A stretch of 34,197 nt of DNA from an uncultured Clostridia bacterium (GTDB lineage Bacteria > Bacillota > Clostridia > Oscillospirales > Ruminococcaceae). A program made the translations under genes and the position numbers. The stretch's first letter is position 1, and every line of letters starts with the position of its first letter. The DNA is taken from the NCBI GenBank assembly GCA_947627205.1, contig CANQVE010000026.1, forward strand, positions 1 through 34,197, in the 5' to 3' direction. Shown here in pieces: positions 16,666-25,243 of this stretch. The notes under the pieces are model-generated. The model had not been told where the DNA came from. It was given only the letters and a program-made list of their open reading frames with translations, and searched no databases.

Positions 16666-17757
16666 TTATTTAAACGTAATATTGCACTCAGGCAGTTTAG
16701 TTTTTAAATTGTCAACTGCTTCTTGCCTAACAGGATTTTGCGAAAGTTCGAGCACTGTAAGAGAAACGGCTTTTTCAAACGGCGAAAGGTCGGTTATTTT
16801 ATTTGCGCCTGCTAGTAAATAAGTCAGTTTTCCAAGTTCGGATATAGGCGAAATGTCCGACACGAGGCAGTTGGTTATATCCAGATAACTAAGCTCCGAA
16901 AATCCGCCAAGCGGCGAGAGGTCGGTTATCTGATTTGATTTTAATGTAAGCTCCGTTATTTTTGTAAGGTTTTCAAGCGGCTCTATGCCGCTTATTTTAT
17001 TATAGCCTAGATCCAGCAATGCAAGCTCTGAAAGCTCCGAAAGCGGAGTTATATCGCTTATTTCATTATAACTAAGGCTTAGCTCCGAAAGTTTTTTGAG
17101 ATTTGACAATGGCGAAATGTCGGTTATATTGTTGATATAAATATCGAGAACTTCAAGCTCCGAAAGCCCCGACAAAGGCGAGATATCTGTTATTTCGTTT
17201 GAGTATGCATATAGGTAAGTAAGCCCCGAAAGTTCCGAAAGCGGAGTCAAGTCGCTTATCTCGTTATAGCCGATGTCAAGGTATTCGAGCGCTTTAAGGT
17301 CTTTAAGAGGCGAAAGGTCGGTTATCCTATTGTCGCCAAGGTCAAGAAAGTTTAACAAAGAAAGCTCGGAAAGCGGGCTTATGTCGGTTATCTCACTTCC
17401 CGAAAGGGTAAGCTCTGAAAGCGCGCTCAGCTTTGAAAGCGGAGTTATGTCATTAAGCCTGCACCTGTACAAGGTCAGCGACTTTAGATTTACGAGCTTT
17501 CCGATATTTTCAATATCTTCCGCCGAAAGCTGTTCGCCGTATAAATAAAGCTCGGTTGTGTTTTCGACGTCGTATTCTTTTCCGCATATTTCCGTTTCGG
17601 GCAGAGGATTTCCGAAAGGATCGGTAGTTACGCTTCCCGAAAAGCCCGAAAAAATCGAAGAACTCGGCGTTTCATTTTCACAGCCCGAAATGAGAAGTGC
17701 GGCGACAGAGAGCGCCGTTATAAATTTGACAGTAGTATTTTTGTTCATTTTATTCAT
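16666..17757 (-). CDS. Internalin-like leucine-rich-repeat lipoprotein
   Basis: A 363-residue surface lipoprotein. The signal peptide ends in LLISGC with the lipidated Cys at residue 26, followed by a Ser/Thr-rich linker. Residues 88-351 are twelve 22-residue leucine-rich repeats of the internalin SDS22-like type, with consensus LxxLxxLxLxxNxITDISPLS. The fold is a curved protein-binding solenoid; the ligand is unknown. No Shine-Dalgarno sequence is seen before the ATG at 17757 or the in-frame ATG at 17748. The T tract of a strong terminator ends only 27 bp upstream, so how the gene is expressed is unclear. Confidence 0.9.
   Translation of the reverse strand: MNKMNKNTTVKFITALSVAALLISGCENETPSSSIFSGFSGSVTTDPFGNPLPETEICGKEYDVENTTELYLYGEQLSAEDIENIGKLVNLKSLTLYRCRLNDITPLSKLSALSELTLSGSEITDISPLSELSLLNFLDLGDNRITDLSPLKDLKALEYLDIGYNEISDLTPLSELSGLTYLYAYSNEITDISPLSGLSELEVLDIYINNITDISPLSNLKKLSELSLSYNEISDITPLSELSELALLDLGYNKISGIEPLENLTKITELTLKSNQITDLSPLGGFSELSYLDITNCLVSDISPISELGKLTYLLAGANKITDLSPFEKAVSLTVLELSQNPVRQEAVDNLKTKLPECNITFK
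16705..17496 (-). repeat. Twelve 66-bp tandem repeats encoding the LRR solenoid
   Basis: The coding sequence repeats with a 66-bp period, visible on the plus strand as recurring CCGAAAG...GGCGAAATGTCGGTTAT-like blocks. Several neighbouring units are very similar at DNA level, so copy number may vary by slippage or recombination. Confidence 0.8.
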
Positions 17758-17783
17758 TGATTGGCAGAAGTTCTGCGGTTGAT

Positions 17784-17844
17784 AAAAAAATTCTCTCCGA
17801 CCGCCCGAAGAAAATTTTATCCGGGCGGTCAGGTCTGAGAGAAT
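17784..17844 (-). terminator. Strong intrinsic terminator after the transglutaminase/small-ORF operon
   Basis: On the minus strand ATTCTCTC (17844-17837) and GACCGCCCG (17830-17822) pair with CGGGCGGTC (17807-17799) and GAGAGAAT (17797-17790). A run of seven T residues follows (17790-17784). This ends the operon formed by the isomerase-like gene, proS, the transglutaminase gene and the small ORF. Confidence 0.88.
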
Positions 17845-17858
17845 GGTTTTTATGTGGT

Positions 17859-17975
17859 TTATATACCGTGGTTGCCTGTTACACGGATTTTGAGTGTTAT
17901 GATATCATTAGATTTTTGATACGATATTTTCTTAGCAACAACCGTTCCATAGCCCTGCCAGTGTTTGAGTTTCAT
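17859..17975 (-). CDS. Small ORF, 38 residues, unknown function
   Basis: The ATG at 17975 is preceded by a full AAAGGAGAAA ribosome binding site (17990-17981), which starts exactly at the transglutaminase stop codon. The frame encodes 38 residues beginning MKLKHWQGYGTVVAKK, then ISYQKSNDII, and ending RVTGNHGI. It is basic and predicted to be beta-strand-rich, with no signal peptide or membrane segment. A strong terminator begins 15 bp after the stop, so it is the last gene of the operon. I do not recognise a family with certainty. The excellent ribosome binding site and tight placement argue that it is translated. Confidence 0.6.
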   Translation of the reverse strand: MKLKHWQGYGTVVAKKISYQKSNDIITLKIRVTGNHGI

Positions 17976-17989
17976 GATTGTTTCTCCTT

Positions 17990-19471
17990 TTATCTGTAAA
18001 TCGTATACAAGCAAGCATCGTTTATTTTAGCTTTGTCAAGAGATTGCCATGATACATCGAGTAAATAACTATACGTAACTATTTCTTGCGGTGTGCGAAT
18101 TGTTGTGTCTTCGTTATTACAATCGTAACGCAATATACTTGTTACATCAATTTCAATCCAACGACTGTTTATATAAGCAATGTTCCATGCATGTTTATCA
18201 TTATTGATTACGTTACAGGGTATTCCTTGTTGTCTGAGCATAGTAACAACGATATTACATATATCACGGCAAACGCCAGTTTTGAGATTCCATACGCTGT
18301 ATTTACCCGTGTAATCGTGTTGTCTGGCATCGCGGTCTTTGTTTCCATTGTCTACCATCCAATTATCATATGCAATGTTATTGGCAAGCCATTCAAAAAT
18401 TACATACGCTTTGTGTTCATCTGACCAGCTTTTGTCAGTTATAAGCTGGTCAGAGAGATTAGCCCATTCAGGTGTATCACATTTCCAAATAAGATTGCCA
18501 TTAGAATTATAATTATTCTTGTTTGGATAAGCCAGTATGCTCATATCGAGGCTGTTTTCAGGTGTAATGCCTGATTTAGCGATAAGATTGGACAGTTTTT
18601 CATAGCGATTTTTGTAAGTCGCAGGATTAGATACCATAGCGTTGCATATGTTAGCATAGCCGTCTCTGATACGAACATAGATTGTAGCCGTTTTCGAGTT
18701 CGAAAATTGAATTGCTATGCTATACAACCCGTCGCTGTGCTTGTTAGTTATAAATGTGATATGATTAAACGTAACATCTTCAAGAGATTTTGTTACAGTT
18801 TGCATTGTCGAAATTTTGTCGCAAGACTGTATGATAAGCGTCTTGGGTGTGATTTTGTTCGTGTAATCATAAGGCGTGATGCGAACATCGTTATCAATTA
18901 GCTCTGCATGTATACCATAATCAGCCTCAAGCGGTACGAGAACTTTGTTGTCTTTGATAGAGTAGCCGACAGACATTTTATCTCTGAAATCGTAGAGATA
19001 GGCATCACGTACACGACCATTTATTTTTGCGTCCTTGTATATATAGAACTTATTTTGGTCGTATACAGTGCGTTCGCCTGTAGGAAGATTTTCAACAGAG
19101 GAACTCTGTGTGGGCTGAGACGCAATGCTTGACGAAGTCTGAGATGAAGTCTGTACTGAGCTATGAGATACGCTTGACGAACTGCTTACAGCAGGTTTTG
19201 TCGAAGAGCTTGTAGAAGTTTCGCTTTGGGGTTTGCTCGAAGACGAGTATGACGAAGATATGCTCGACGAGCTTGAGATGCTTGATTCAACTGTTATATC
19301 GTCCGAAGAACTGCTTGAAGACGCAGGAACTTCTTCAGATATATAAGCCGATGATGAATAAGAGCTTTCAGTGTAGTTGGGCGCGGTTTCGTTGTAAACC
19401 GAACAGCCCGCAATAAACGTTGTAGTTAACGCTAATGCAATGATTTTTAATGTTTTCTTTAAATCTCTCAT
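17990..19471 (-). CDS. Ser-rich lipoprotein with a transglutaminase-like cysteine protease domain
   Basis: A 493-residue exported protein. The lipobox FIAGC puts the lipidated Cys at residue 23. Residues about 35-130 are a Ser-rich disordered linker. A middle domain of about 170 residues follows. The C-terminal transglutaminase core carries Cys401 (TGVCRDICN), His427 (KHAWNIAY) and Asp442 (WIEIDVTS), an intact triad. Such domains act as peptidases or cross-linkers at the cell surface; the substrate is unknown. Its ATG overlaps the proS stop as ATGA and so is probably translationally coupled. The coding sequence is visibly more AT-rich than the flanking housekeeping genes, which suggests it was acquired. 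Confidence 0.88.
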   Translation of the reverse strand: MRDLKKTLKIIALALTTTFIAGCSVYNETAPNYTESSYSSSAYISEEVPASSSSSSDDITVESSISSSSSISSSYSSSSKPQSETSTSSSTKPAVSSSSSVSHSSVQTSSQTSSSIASQPTQSSSVENLPTGERTVYDQNKFYIYKDAKINGRVRDAYLYDFRDKMSVGYSIKDNKVLVPLEADYGIHAELIDNDVRITPYDYTNKITPKTLIIQSCDKISTMQTVTKSLEDVTFNHITFITNKHSDGLYSIAIQFSNSKTATIYVRIRDGYANICNAMVSNPATYKNRYEKLSNLIAKSGITPENSLDMSILAYPNKNNYNSNGNLIWKCDTPEWANLSDQLITDKSWSDEHKAYVIFEWLANNIAYDNWMVDNGNKDRDARQHDYTGKYSVWNLKTGVCRDICNIVVTMLRQQGIPCNVINNDKHAWNIAYINSRWIEIDVTSILRYDCNNEDTTIRTPQEIVTYSYLLDVSWQSLDKAKINDACLYTIYR

Positions 19472-21189
19472 TTTTTCATCATTTCCTCAATAAGCTCTTT
19501 CAGGCGGCTTACGGCGGTTTCGGGAGCTAACTTTTCCGAAAGCGATTTGTCGCGGGAAGAAAGCTCGTAAACGCCCTCGTCGAGATTTCTGGGACTTACG
19601 ACAACTCTCAGCGGTACTCCGAGCAGGTCTGCGTCCGAGAACATAACTCCCGCTCTTACGTTTCTGTCGTCGTAGATAACTTCTACTCCCGCGCTTTGCA
19701 GGTCACTGTAGAGCTTGTCGGCGGCTGTCCTTACGCGCTCGTCGTCCGACCTTACCGCGCAGAGATGAACCTGCCAGGGAGCTATAGCCATAGGCCAGAT
19801 AGGTCCGTATTCGTCGTGAGAGCTTTCCGCAACAGAAGCGGCGAGCCTGCCCACGCCTATTCCGTAACAGCCCATTATGGGCGTCTGCTCGTTTCCGTCC
19901 TTGTCGAGATAAGTCATCTTCATGGACTTTGTGTACTTTGTGCCGAGCTGGAAGATGTTTCCGACTTCAATTCCGCGGGAGATGTTTATTGCCTTTTTTC
20001 CGCATTCGGGGCAAATGCCGCCGTCAGCTATCTTCGCGAAATCGTGATATTCGGCATTCGGAACATCGCGCTTCATATCAAGTCCCGTGAGGTGATACTC
20101 GTTTTTATTCGCGCCGCAGGAAAGGTTGTTCGCGTTTTCAAGTGACAAATCGTAAAGCACGGTATATTCTCCGTTTACTTTTAAGTTTACAGGTCCTATA
20201 TATCCCGCGCAAAGTCCGCAGTCGTCCGTAATAACGGCGGGGTGGATATCGCAGCCGAGGAAATTCGTGACCTTGGTTTCGTTTATTTCAAGCTCGCCGC
20301 GAATGAAGATAACTATATAGCTGTCGTCGGAATTTTTCTGATATACGACCGCCTTGCAGCTCTTGTTAAGCGGCATTTTCAAAAACTCGCAGATGTCCTC
20401 TATTGTATGGATTTCGGGAGTATAGACCTCTTTAAGCTCCTCGGAGTTTTCGTCGCGAAGATCTTCTACAATAGACTTTGCCGCCTCGACATTTGCTCTG
20501 TATCCGCATTCTTTGCAGATAGCTATGCTGTCCTCTCCGACGGGCGTAAGAAGCATAAACTCATGCGATACGCTTCCGCCCATCATTCCGCTGTCGGACT
20601 TTACGGAGATGACATTTTTCGCTCCGCAGCGCTCGTATATGCGCTCATAAGCCTTGTGAACGCGCGCATAATACTCCTCTAAGTCCTCCTGAGAGGTATG
20701 GAAAGAATAAGCGTCTTTCATTGTAAACTCGCGCACTCTGATAAGACCGCCGCGCGGACGCGCCTCGTCGCGGAATTTCGTCTGTATCTGGTAGATCATA
20801 AACGGATATTTGGAGTAGGAATTTGCATACTCTCTAACAAGCTGAACGGCTGCTTCTTCGTGCGTCATACCCAGGACCATGGGCTGTTTGTTTCTGTCGG
20901 TAAAGCGCAGAAGCTCGCTCCCTATGCTCGTATATCTGCCTGTTTCCTGCCAGAGAGAAGCAGGCATAACTACGGGGAACATAACTTCCTGTCCGTCTAC
21001 AGCGTCCATTTCCTCGCGGATTATGCGCTCTATCTTGCTCGTTATTCTCTTTAGCGGAGGAAAGCTCGAATATATACCGTTTGCGACATATTTTATGTAC
21101 CCTCCTCTCACCATAAGCGCGTGGCTGTCTATCTGACAGTCGGAGGGGCGTTCTTTAAATCTGTCGCCTATCATCTTATCAAGTTTCAT
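19468..21189 (-). CDS. proS: Prolyl-tRNA synthetase (bacterial type)
   Basis: A 573-residue class II aminoacyl-tRNA synthetase that charges tRNA-Pro. Visible features are the N-terminal SHALMVRGGYIKYVANGIYSS, the motif 2 region QTKFRDEARPRGGLIRVREF and motif 3 in CYGIGVGRL. An inserted YbaK-like editing domain of about 180 residues (LNKSCKAVVYQ...) hydrolyses mischarged Ala-tRNA-Pro, as in bacterial-type enzymes. A C-terminal anticodon-binding domain follows. AAGGAG precedes the ATG. The gene lies 14 bp after the isomerase-like gene and overlaps the transglutaminase gene by 4 bp. Confidence 0.97.
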   Translation of the reverse strand: MKLDKMIGDRFKERPSDCQIDSHALMVRGGYIKYVANGIYSSFPPLKRITSKIERIIREEMDAVDGQEVMFPVVMPASLWQETGRYTSIGSELLRFTDRNKQPMVLGMTHEEAAVQLVREYANSYSKYPFMIYQIQTKFRDEARPRGGLIRVREFTMKDAYSFHTSQEDLEEYYARVHKAYERIYERCGAKNVISVKSDSGMMGGSVSHEFMLLTPVGEDSIAICKECGYRANVEAAKSIVEDLRDENSEELKEVYTPEIHTIEDICEFLKMPLNKSCKAVVYQKNSDDSYIVIFIRGELEINETKVTNFLGCDIHPAVITDDCGLCAGYIGPVNLKVNGEYTVLYDLSLENANNLSCGANKNEYHLTGLDMKRDVPNAEYHDFAKIADGGICPECGKKAINISRGIEVGNIFQLGTKYTKSMKMTYLDKDGNEQTPIMGCYGIGVGRLAASVAESSHDEYGPIWPMAIAPWQVHLCAVRSDDERVRTAADKLYSDLQSAGVEVIYDDRNVRAGVMFSDADLLGVPLRVVVSPRNLDEGVYELSSRDKSLSEKLAPETAVSRLKELIEEMMKK

Positions 21190-21203
21190 TTTTTATCTCC
21201 TTT

Positions 21204-22001
21204 TTATTTTATTTTTTTAACCGTTTCGGCAATTTCACATAACCTGTCCGCAGACGTTTTAAGCTCGGAAAAATCGCCGTAATTTCTCCTGTAAAGCTCA
21301 ACTATAAGATTTCCGTCAAAGCCGTTTGAACAAAGCTCTTTCAAAAGCATTTCAAAATCGTACTTTCCCGCTCCTATTGCTAAACAATCGCGCTCGCCGT
21401 CTGCGTCGCTCATGTGGCAGTGAACTATATTTTCTCCCAGCGCTTTTACATACTCGGCGGGTTCTTCGCGGCTTCTGCGGGCTTGTTTTAGATCGAGGAC
21501 AAACTTCGCCTTTTCGCCAAGTTCCCTTTTCATCATCTTTAAAAACTCTAATCTTCCGCTAAGGCAATAGCTGACGTTTTCCTGCGCTACCGTAACGCCG
21601 TATTCTTTTCCTGCGTCGGACAGCATTTCAAACTGCTTTATATAATGGCTTTCGGTACATTTAGAGCTTGATATTGCGCCGTGAAGCACAAATATTTTCG
21701 CTCCCAGCTTTTTCATGCTTTCAAAAAAGCCCCTGTAAAGCGTCATCATTTCATCAATTCGCCTGTCATAATCGGAAAACAAAAACACGCTTTCCATAGG
21801 AGACGAGAACGGGTGGAAAGACGTTATGCAAACGCCGTATTCTTTTTGCATTTCGTTTATAAGCGAAACGCACGGTTCTTGCCCCTCGCAGGTGCTGTTT
21901 GCAAAAACCTCTATGGTTTTTACGCCCATTTCGCAAAGTGTTCTGAAAGCGTCCTCAATATGCAGCGGATAGAGCGACGCGGTCGAAACACCGATCTTCA
22001 T
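21204..22001 (-). CDS. Sugar phosphate isomerase/epimerase-like TIM-barrel protein
   Basis: A 265-residue protein of the xylose isomerase-like/AP endonuclease family 2 TIM-barrel fold. It runs from MKIGVSTASLYPLHIEDAF through FVLHGAISSS, VTVAQENVSYC, VLDLKQARR, IVHCHMSDADG and LIVELYRRNYGD. Conserved Glu, Asp and His residues on these strands normally bind a divalent metal. The substrate is not predictable from sequence. The ATG at 22001 is chosen since GAGGTG lies 7 bp upstream; an in-frame GTG at 22010 would overlap that site. It is the first gene of the operon that includes proS. Confidence 0.8.
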   Translation of the reverse strand: MKIGVSTASLYPLHIEDAFRTLCEMGVKTIEVFANSTCEGQEPCVSLINEMQKEYGVCITSFHPFSSPMESVFLFSDYDRRIDEMMTLYRGFFESMKKLGAKIFVLHGAISSSKCTESHYIKQFEMLSDAGKEYGVTVAQENVSYCLSGRLEFLKMMKRELGEKAKFVLDLKQARRSREEPAEYVKALGENIVHCHMSDADGERDCLAIGAGKYDFEMLLKELCSNGFDGNLIVELYRRNYGDFSELKTSADRLCEIAETVKKIK

Positions 22002-22027
22002 AAATTTCACCTCACATAACTCTTATC

Positions 22028-22056
22028 ATTATACCACTATTTCCTGTAAATTTCAA
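22028..22056 (-). promoter_or_regulatory. SigA-type promoter of the isomerase-proS operon
   Basis: On the minus strand TTGAAA (22056-22051) and TATAAT (22033-22028) are 17 bp apart, about 27 bp upstream of the ATG at 22001. Confidence 0.85.
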
Positions 22057-22118
22057 TAGAATATTTTATTAAATTATGATTACAATAAAAACACCATAAT
22101 TTCAAAAAGGAGTTTAAT

Positions 22119-22796
22119 ATGGCGATCGTACTTATAAGAGCGGTGGTTCTCTATATCGTTATAACATTTTCTCTAAGGCTTATGGGCAAAAGACAGCTCG
22201 GAGAGCTTCAGCCCTCCGAGCTTGTGGTTACAATTCTTATCTCAAACATTGCGGCTATTCCCGTTGAGGATATAAGCGTTCCCATGATAATGGGCATTGT
22301 GCCTATTCTGACGCTTGTTTGTCTTGATGTCGTCATGTCGGGAGTTATGCTGAAATCAGCTAAGATAAGAAAACTTATGATAGGAAGTCCGCGAATAATC
22401 ATAAGCGAGGGGAAAATTCTCCAGAAAGAAATGAAACGGCTTCGCTATTCGGTAGACGACCTTTCCGAAGCTATGCGAAATCAGCAGATATTCGACATAA
22501 GCGAGATACAGTATGCGATAGTTGAAACAAACGGAAAGATAAATTTTCTTCTGAAAAAAGACTACCAGCCCGCCGAAAAGCAAGATGTAAAAGCGGGCGG
22601 TTCGACAAATGATCCCCCGTCGGTCATAATACGCGACGGTATCCGCGACCGCGACCAGCTTAAAATTATAGCTCTCGGAGAAGACTGGCTCACAAAAATA
22701 CTGAGGGAAAACGGAATAAGCGAAAGCCGTATATTTCTTATGACCGCCGACAAAAACGGGAACTACGACATTGTTGAAAAGGAGAAAGACAAATGA
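22119..22796 (+). CDS. YetF/DUF421 family membrane protein
   Basis: A 225-residue protein. The N-terminal 90 residues hold about three membrane helices (IVLIRAVVLYIVITFSLRLM and following) with the family signature RLMGKRQLGELQPSELVVTI. The C-terminal cytoplasmic YetF domain holds LRYSVDDLSEAMRNQQIFDI and VETNGKINFLLKK. This family is widespread in spore-forming Firmicutes and its molecular role is poorly known. AAGGAG precedes the ATG. The stop overlaps the next ATG (ATGA). Confidence 0.9.
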   Translation: MAIVLIRAVVLYIVITFSLRLMGKRQLGELQPSELVVTILISNIAAIPVEDISVPMIMGIVPILTLVCLDVVMSGVMLKSAKIRKLMIGSPRIIISEGKILQKEMKRLRYSVDDLSEAMRNQQIFDISEIQYAIVETNGKINFLLKKDYQPAEKQDVKAGGSTNDPPSVIIRDGIRDRDQLKIIALGEDWLTKILRENGISESRIFLMTADKNGNYDIVEKEKDK

Positions 22797-23170
22797 AGCG
22801 CATTGTATTAAGCTCTGTAATTTTAGCGGTTATGTTCGTAGGTTGTTTTTATTCGGTAAAGGTAACTTGTGATTTTACCGACATGCTTATAAACCAGATC
22901 CATGAAATTGAAGAAAACTATGAAAAAGGCAACAACGAGCGCGCCGAAAGCGGCGCCGAAAAGCTGAAAGAAGAATGGGAAAAATTCGTCGACCGCTCGA
23001 TACTGATAAACGACCTCGGTCACGCCGTTGAAATAACCTCGTCAATTGCCGAAATACAATCGTTTGCCGAGGACAAGGACGACGAAATTTATGCCTCCTG
23101 CGACAGAGCAAAAGCACAGATAGATATGTTCAGGGATATGCAGGTGCCGTCTATATGGAAAATCTTATAG
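22793..23170 (+). CDS. DUF4363 family protein
   Basis: A 125-residue protein with one N-terminal hydrophobic helix (IVLSSVILAVMFVGCFYSV), which could be a membrane anchor or lipoprotein signal. A soluble helical domain follows, with IHEIEENYEKGNNERAESG and LINDLGHAVEITSSIAE. It matches the DUF4363 pattern, commonly found beside YetF genes in Clostridia, and is translationally coupled to YetF here. The function is unknown. Its 3' end overlaps that of the convergent GH18 3' fragment by 6 bp. Confidence 0.8.
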   Translation: MKRIVLSSVILAVMFVGCFYSVKVTCDFTDMLINQIHEIEENYEKGNNERAESGAEKLKEEWEKFVDRSILINDLGHAVEITSSIAEIQSFAEDKDDEIYASCDRAKAQIDMFRDMQVPSIWKIL

Positions 23171-23601
23171 CTTTGCTACCTCAAATGCATTCAGAGCGAT
23201 AAGCCTGTTCGGAACATAACAGCGGTTTATTGTCCACCAGCTTGCTCCCGCAAGGTCGAACTCATCTACAAGCCCGAGTTTTGCGGTTATGCTTCGCGGA
23301 TCGTCAAACCAGATGACTTTTCTGACGCCGTTGTTGGTATAATAAAAATAAGGCGTCTGCGTTTTTTCATCATAAAGTATCTCGGCGTTATTTGCTATGG
23401 CTATTTCTGTAGCTTCAGTAAAGCCTATGCTCCTTGCGGCAGTACCGCGCATATAAGGGAGCGTCCATTCATAGCCGTAATTCGGCATTCCCATTATTAT
23501 TTTCTGCGAGGGTATTTCACTGACCGCATAGCTTAATACTTTTCTTACTTCTTCTATCGGCTGGACGGACATAGGCGCGCTGTAGGTATATCCCCATTCA
23601 T
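23165..23601 (-). CDS. 3' segment of an interrupted YaaH/SleL-like GH18 gene
   Basis: This encodes the last 144 or so residues of a GH18 spore-type peptidoglycan hydrolase. It reads EWGYTYSAP, then MSVQPIEEVRKVLSYAV, GMPNYGYEWTLPY and finally GASWWTINR, the last conserved strand of the barrel. Conservation begins exactly at the 7-bp core (23595-23601). The first ATG within it is at 23572 but has no ribosome binding site and would start mid-domain, so the piece is not expected to make a functional protein alone. The frame is closed by TGA upstream inside the element. In-frame joining to the 5' segment at 27556 gives a 423-residue enzyme. Confidence 0.92.
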
Positions 23602-23616
23602 CTGTATAAATATGAT
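23595..23616. other. Attachment site, recombinase-proximal junction
   Basis: The core CATTCAT (23595-23601) is shared with 27556-27562. Inside the element it is followed after 2 bp by GTATAA (23604-23609) and ATGAT (23612-23616). These mirror TTATAC and ATCAT at the other junction. To the left lies conserved GH18 coding sequence. Confidence 0.85.
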
Positions 23617-23626
23617 AACAACAAAG

Positions 23627-25192
23627 TCAACTTGTTTCTTTATTCTTTTCGGGTAAACGAGGAAACACTCCTAGGGTAAAGCTGTCTGCTCTGCGGTTTT
23701 TTTCGGCGTTCTTTTCATAGACTATTCTCGCGAAAACGGCTTTCAGAAGTCTGTTCTTACCTTGCGTGTCAATATCGCCGTATATCTTTGTCAGGTGTCC
23801 TACGGCAGGAACAGACCTGTTTTCCGAGCGCTTGTTCATATTTTGAAGCTCCGAACTTTGCAAGGCTGTTTTTTCTTCAAGCTCCGATATGCGTTCACCT
23901 ACTTCTTTAAGACGCTCTTTGAATGTTTTTTCGTCATATATTCCCCGCTCAAAATAGTCGTATATGTTTTCACGCTGTAAACGATATTCGGAAATTTTTG
24001 ACTTCATTTCTAAAACAGTATCTTCAATTTCGCTGTTCAGCCCCGTATGCTCCGAGGCTGTTTTTTGTATGCAGTATCCGCCCATATAGATGTTCAGTAT
24101 TTCAAGCAGCCGTTTTTCCACAAGCTCAAACGGCGAGGAAACACATTTACAGCCTGCGGTATTGCAGGCAATATACGCTCTTTTTCCGCCATCAGCAGAA
24201 CGATAGGTCATCAAATGTCCGCATTTCGCGCAGTATAAAAGCCCTGCCAGAGGATTTCTGAGAGCCGTTTTGTATTTTATCGGAGCATGGCTGTTTTGTG
24301 TGATAATCTCCTGTGCCTTGTAAAATAATTCTTCGGACACTATCGGCTCGTGACGTCCGTTTGAAATAACAGCGTCTTTTGCCGTTTGGCGCGTTTTCTT
24401 TTTCACTCCGTCGGGGGATATTTTCTTTTTTACTTTTCTGTATCCGTATCTTATCTTCCCGATATACACGGGATTTGTAAGAATGTTCCTTATGCCGTAT
24501 GCAGTGGGGCTTGTTCCCTGCGGGAATATACAAAGCTCGCCTAAACGTTTTGCAATGGCTTTAAATCCGAGGCGTTTTCTAATGCCGTTTATTTCCGTTC
24601 CGTATACATACCACTCAAAAACGGCGCGGACAATTTTTGCCTGCTCTTCTATTATTTCAAGAGTAAATCCTTTTTCATTTTCGAGCTTCACTTTTTTATA
24701 GCCAAACGGCGCTATGCTCCCCAGAAACTTTCCCTCTTTTGCAGAAGCCTCGCGTCCCCGTATAAGCCGGCGGTTTGTAGCAGTAAATTCACGCCGAGCC
24801 ATAAACAATCCGAACTCAAAATATTCTTCGTCAAACTCGTTTGTCGGATCATATATTTTTAATGGGGTGATTATCTTTGTTCCCGACGCACCAAACGTTT
24901 GTGCCACAAGACCTTGGTCCATTGTATCGCCTCGCGCAAGACGTTCTATCTCCATTACAAGCACGCCCTCCCAAACTCCCGCGCCGACCTCGGACAAAAG
25001 TTTTTTCATTTGAGGGCGGGCTGAAATTGTCTCACCCGACACTATTTCCTCATAAACCGCGCCGACTGTTATGTTCATCTTTTGCGCAAGCTCCAGCAGA
25101 GCGATCTTATGTCTCAAAAGCGTTTCTCCCCCGCCGTGCGCCTCGGCTTCGATATCTGCGCGGGATTTCCTAAGGTATATTGCACAGAACAT
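23627..25192 (-). CDS. Large serine recombinase (site-specific integrase/excisionase)
   Basis: A 521-residue recombinase. The N-terminal resolvase domain begins AIYLRKSRADIE with nucleophile Ser10 and has ARPQMKKLLSEV and the EIERLARG motif. A recombinase DNA-binding domain follows, with APFGYKKVKL, AIAKRLGE and YGIRNILTNPVYIGKIRYG. Next is a zinc ribbon (CAKCGHL and CNTAGCKC) and a C-terminal coiled coil (about residues 395-465) of the type that controls direction. It is in the same orientation as the interrupted gene. Its stop lies 25 bp from the core, as in SprA and SpoIVCA arrangements. It has its own short upstream region after a terminator, with only a weak SigA-like promoter (TATAAT without a good -35). 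Confidence 0.95.
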   Translation of the reverse strand: MFCAIYLRKSRADIEAEAHGGGETLLRHKIALLELAQKMNITVGAVYEEIVSGETISARPQMKKLLSEVGAGVWEGVLVMEIERLARGDTMDQGLVAQTFGASGTKIITPLKIYDPTNEFDEEYFEFGLFMARREFTATNRRLIRGREASAKEGKFLGSIAPFGYKKVKLENEKGFTLEIIEEQAKIVRAVFEWYVYGTEINGIRKRLGFKAIAKRLGELCIFPQGTSPTAYGIRNILTNPVYIGKIRYGYRKVKKKISPDGVKKKTRQTAKDAVISNGRHEPIVSEELFYKAQEIITQNSHAPIKYKTALRNPLAGLLYCAKCGHLMTYRSADGGKRAYIACNTAGCKCVSSPFELVEKRLLEILNIYMGGYCIQKTASEHTGLNSEIEDTVLEMKSKISEYRLQRENIYDYFERGIYDEKTFKERLKEVGERISELEEKTALQSSELQNMNKRSENRSVPAVGHLTKIYGDIDTQGKNRLLKAVFARIVYEKNAEKNRRADSFTLGVFPRLPEKNKETS

Positions 25193-25243
25193 AATTACAC
25201 CTCGTTTTAAGATAGTGTTAAATTATATTCGGCATACAGCTTG
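25193..25243 (-). promoter_or_regulatory. Short recombinase upstream region
   Basis: This contains GAGGTG 5-10 bp before the recombinase ATG and a -10-like TATAAT. No acceptable -35 lies 16-18 bp away. Since a terminator immediately precedes it, any promoter must sit here. A non-SigA (for example sporulation) promoter is possible, but I cannot identify one with confidence. Confidence 0.4.

Noticed and set aside
15206-17496. CRISPR array from the regular repeats near 16.7-17.5 kb
   Set aside because: The 66-bp periodicity is coding sequence of leucine-rich repeats, with no constant repeat and unique spacer structure.
22002-22118. T-box leader upstream of the proS operon
   Set aside because: The promoter lies 27 bp from the first ATG, leaving no space for a T-box, and proS is the second gene.
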